In this document: one piece after another, positions 57,757-60,000 of the stretch
Layout of the letters: the number at the start of each line of letters is the position of its first letter
Numbering within the stretch: the stretch's first letter is position 1
Assembly (NCBI RefSeq): GCF_032854445.1
Contig: NC_088303.1
Coordinates: forward strand, 33,427,501 to 33,487,500
Direction: 5' to 3'
Origin: Liolophura sinensis
Taxonomy: Eukaryota > Mollusca > Polyplacophora > Chitonida > Chitonidae
DNA: 60,000 bases
Program-made: the position numbers and the translations under genes
The notes under the pieces: model-generated
Databases searched by the model: none
What the model was told of the DNA's origin: nothing
The model's input: the letters and a program-made list of their open reading frames with translations, nothing else

Positions 57757-57910
57757 TTATTTATTTGATTGGTGTTTTACGCTGTACTCAAGAATATCTC
57801 ACTTATACGATAGCGGCAAGCATGAGCTGGTCTTGAACTCACAGTGACCGCATTGGTGAGAGACTCCTGGGTCATAACGCTGCGCTAGCGCGCTAACCAA
57901 CTGAGCCACG
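57757..57910 (-). repeat. tRNA-derived SINE with internal deletion, reverse
   Basis: The tail 'ttatttatttgattggtgtt' and head 'gcgctaaccaactgagccac' are intact. About 100 bp of the central domain are lost between two GCCAGCAT-like words. Confidence 0.92.
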
Positions 57911-57916
57911 AACTTT

Positions 57917-58310
57917 AAATGTTAAGAGTGGTATCTCAAAAAAGTACTGCATATGTAGCTAAGGTGTATGCAGACATTTAAAGTGCAATAGCAAGATGGT
58001 GATGTTCCATTGTTGATACTCTGTGTGCATATTAATTCATGTAAATTGCAACATTCACAGGGTCTTGTGGGCTAGAATCAAAGTTAAGGGTGGTATCTCA
58101 TAGATTTCAGCATGTTTTGAACTGAAGTTTTGCATACATGTAAGCACTACAGCATGGGGAAGGATGGTCCATAGTGAATGCACATGATATGTGTTCATTA
58201 TCGTAAATTTGCCAGATTGCTGACTTTCACCCTTGTTGTGTATTAGAATCCTTGTTAATGCAAGTATTTAAGCACTGTTTGGATTGAGCCGAAGTTTTAT
58301 ATTCATTTGT
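57917..58310 (+). repeat. Tandem copies of the unnamed ~165 bp repeat
   Basis: Units start near 57921 ('gttaagagtggtatctcaaa'), 58083 ('gttaagggtggtatctcata') and 58253. Shared blocks 'gaagttttgcatacatgtaa', 'tgttccat' and 'ctgtgtgcatattaattc' match 37.5-37.9 kb. Confidence 0.75.
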
Positions 58311-59804
58311 CTCCTGCAGGAGTGCCCTTCAGTAGCCTTGCCATTATAAACAGATCTGCTTTTTGTGCGTTGACGGAGAATAATCTTTACTGGTATTTAA
58401 ATGAGAGTACATGTGCAGCGAAATTCATTTCAAGGCACTCCGTGAAAAACACACCTAGTGTAAATATATTTGATATGTACAAAGTATATACACACCAAAA
58501 TTTGCAAACAATCAAATATTTGTTCATCAGCAAAATACTTGACATGAAATTTAAGGAAAAGAGATTGAGTTGAGAGGAATGGTCTCTCGGCTGATTTGGG
58601 AAAAAATGATCCGGAATGTGCGCAAAACTTAAAAAGCACAATTTATACACATATGTAATTTTACTAATTGAAAGGCTAGACAGTGTGTACATGTGGTTTT
58701 TCTAGCCTGTTGGTAATGGGCTCACACTGATCTCTGCCTTGAAAAGCTCTTCTGTAACGACTCTTAACGACTGGGTGTGGTCATACACATTGTACCTGAC
58801 AGTGTTACTGATTTTGCCTGATTCAGAGAGTTCTGTTAATCCTAATAAATTAATTTTAGATTTGTTTGCAAGGTACAGTTATGTTGATATCCTACTAGAA
58901 AAATGGAAGTTTCATGCCCTTTATTTGCCTCTAAAATGTGGACTGTAGTTTTTGGTGAATTTTTTATTTTTATGGCAGATGCGGTATACCTGTGGGTTTA
59001 TTGTCACACCTAACACAGTCCTAATTGGTAGTGACACTGTCCTAATGGCAGCGTTGTCAGGTAGCCATGTGTATTATTACCGGCCAGAGCATCTTTCTTT
59101 TTACCTGACAGTAACAGGAGACAGGAAACATCTTTTTTTTTTATTTTGCTCCACATGTAATGAAAAGTCGAAAATGATGGCTGATCGATGCAGTGGATAC
59201 GTTATATTTTCTGTAGTGACATCTTGCAAACGGAAGCCATCAGAAACGGGCTTAAAAGAGAATAAAGAACTCTTCTTGTTGTAAGCATTTCCGGCATAAG
59301 GTGTTTTATCTTAATTTTTGAGTTTAATTTTGATTGTTTTGTGTTCAAACTGGTGATGTATAACTTATGCATAATAAGAGAAAAATGGTCGTCTCGGCTT
59401 GGGCCTTAATTGCTATTGCATAGGAAGACATATCTCATCGCTTAATGTTTTGAAGGAGAGTGAAATTTGGATCATGATTGTTTGGGCAGACAATGCAGGA
59501 TTGCAGGATCTTGCAGTCCATTTTTCATACCCATAGTGTGTGCCCAGGTTGAACCAAAAGGTCTGAAAAGCCCATCTTAGGTAAAAATATAAAAAAATGT
59601 GTTTATTTCTAGTAATGTGATATTAAAAATGTGTGATTTATTGATTGAAAAATATTGTCATTTCTGAATCAGTTATTAAGTCCTGTACTCAGCCCAGCAT
59701 TAGATATATTTCAACGATATCTATGTTTGCCCAAATTAAGTGCCCAAGAGTGCCCAAATTATGGCCTTCGAAAAGAGTGCCCAAATCAAGTAGATGTACA
59801 CTGG

Positions 59805-59985
59805 ATACTGATTACCATTGTGATCGCGTGAATACCAATCATGTACCAATCATGTCAGGATTTACCACACTCAAGAATTACCTGTACCATTGTTTACCAC
59901 ATTGATCATGTGGATACCACTCTTTTAATACAAACATTGATCATAAGAATACCAGTTTTACTGCACTGATTGTGTACATGTAGGT
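59805..59985. repeat. Degenerate short tandem repeat
   Basis: Related words 'accattgtgatcgcgtgaat', 'accacattgatcatgtggat', 'acattgatcataagaatacc' and 'actgcactgattgtg' recur at 35-85 bp spacing up to the window end. A run of 'gtgcccaaa' words precedes it at 59735-59795. Confidence 0.5.
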
Positions 59986-60000
59986 GCCAAAGTATAAATA

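Larger units (their letters stand above)
44541..60000 (+). other. PLOD intron 5 and beyond, no further exon found
   Basis: The expected GFIGYA-type exon was not found on the plus strand. The stretch holds the second duplicated segment, SINEs, a LINE relic, tandem repeats and GC-richer islands near 48.77-49.2 and 56.26-56.6 kb. Ordinary A+T-rich sequence fills the rest, for example 45.0-46.9, 50.0-52.3 and 54.3-56.2 kb. Either the intron exceeds 15 kb or the exon escaped notice. Confidence 0.55.

Overview
This is a window of animal nuclear DNA: A+T-rich, intron-rich and full of repeats, with no bacterial-style gene packing. Two recognisable protein-coding genes lie head-to-head, and each runs out of the window. 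On the minus strand (left) are the first two coding exons of a heterotrimeric G-protein beta subunit (GNB1-type). On the plus strand (right) are the first five coding exons of a collagen lysyl hydroxylase (PLOD). The G-beta sequence is closest, from memory, to molluscan forms. The repeats (tRNA-headed SINEs, a tail of the 'ggctgaaatattgccgatgtggcg' type, a very frequent TACATGTA word) also suggest a lophotrochozoan, most likely a mollusc. The species cannot be fixed from the sequence.

Layout. 1-763: G-beta intron. 764-909: second coding exon. 910-7579: intron holding a 203-codon open frame of unknown status. 7580-7664: first coding exon with the ATG at 7636. 7665 to about 17805: probable 5' intron with a 738-bp DNA transposon. 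Around 17.4-18.0 kb: candidate G-beta promoter and non-coding first exon. 18-29.9 kb: intergenic DNA with perfect CRE sites, a 40-bp palindrome, a tandem array of about 75-bp units (22.2-23.0 kb), AT microsatellites, a 943-bp inverted-repeat element, a LINE tail and several SINE fragments. 30003-30117: PLOD exon 1, encoding a signal peptide. 30118-41276: an 11-kb SINE-rich intron. PLOD exons 2-5 lie at 41277-41365, 42675-42811, 43435-43549 and 44489-44540. From 44541 to the end I find no further PLOD exon, only SINEs, a second copy of a 0.3-kb segment, a dead LINE, tandem repeats and two GC-richer islands.

The two genes do not work in one pathway: G-beta acts at the plasma membrane with GPCRs, and PLOD modifies collagen in the ER. 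Their adjacency is still notable, because human GNB and PLOD paralogues share chromosomes in three cases (1p36, 7q22, 3q). This suggests an ancient linked pair. Other points for a second look: an intronic tandem repeat that seems to derive from the PLOD exon 3 splice donor, a duplicated segment whose poly-T abuts the PLOD exon 5 acceptor, several non-autonomous DNA transposons, and two distant copies of an unnamed repeat with a unit of about 165-210 bp.
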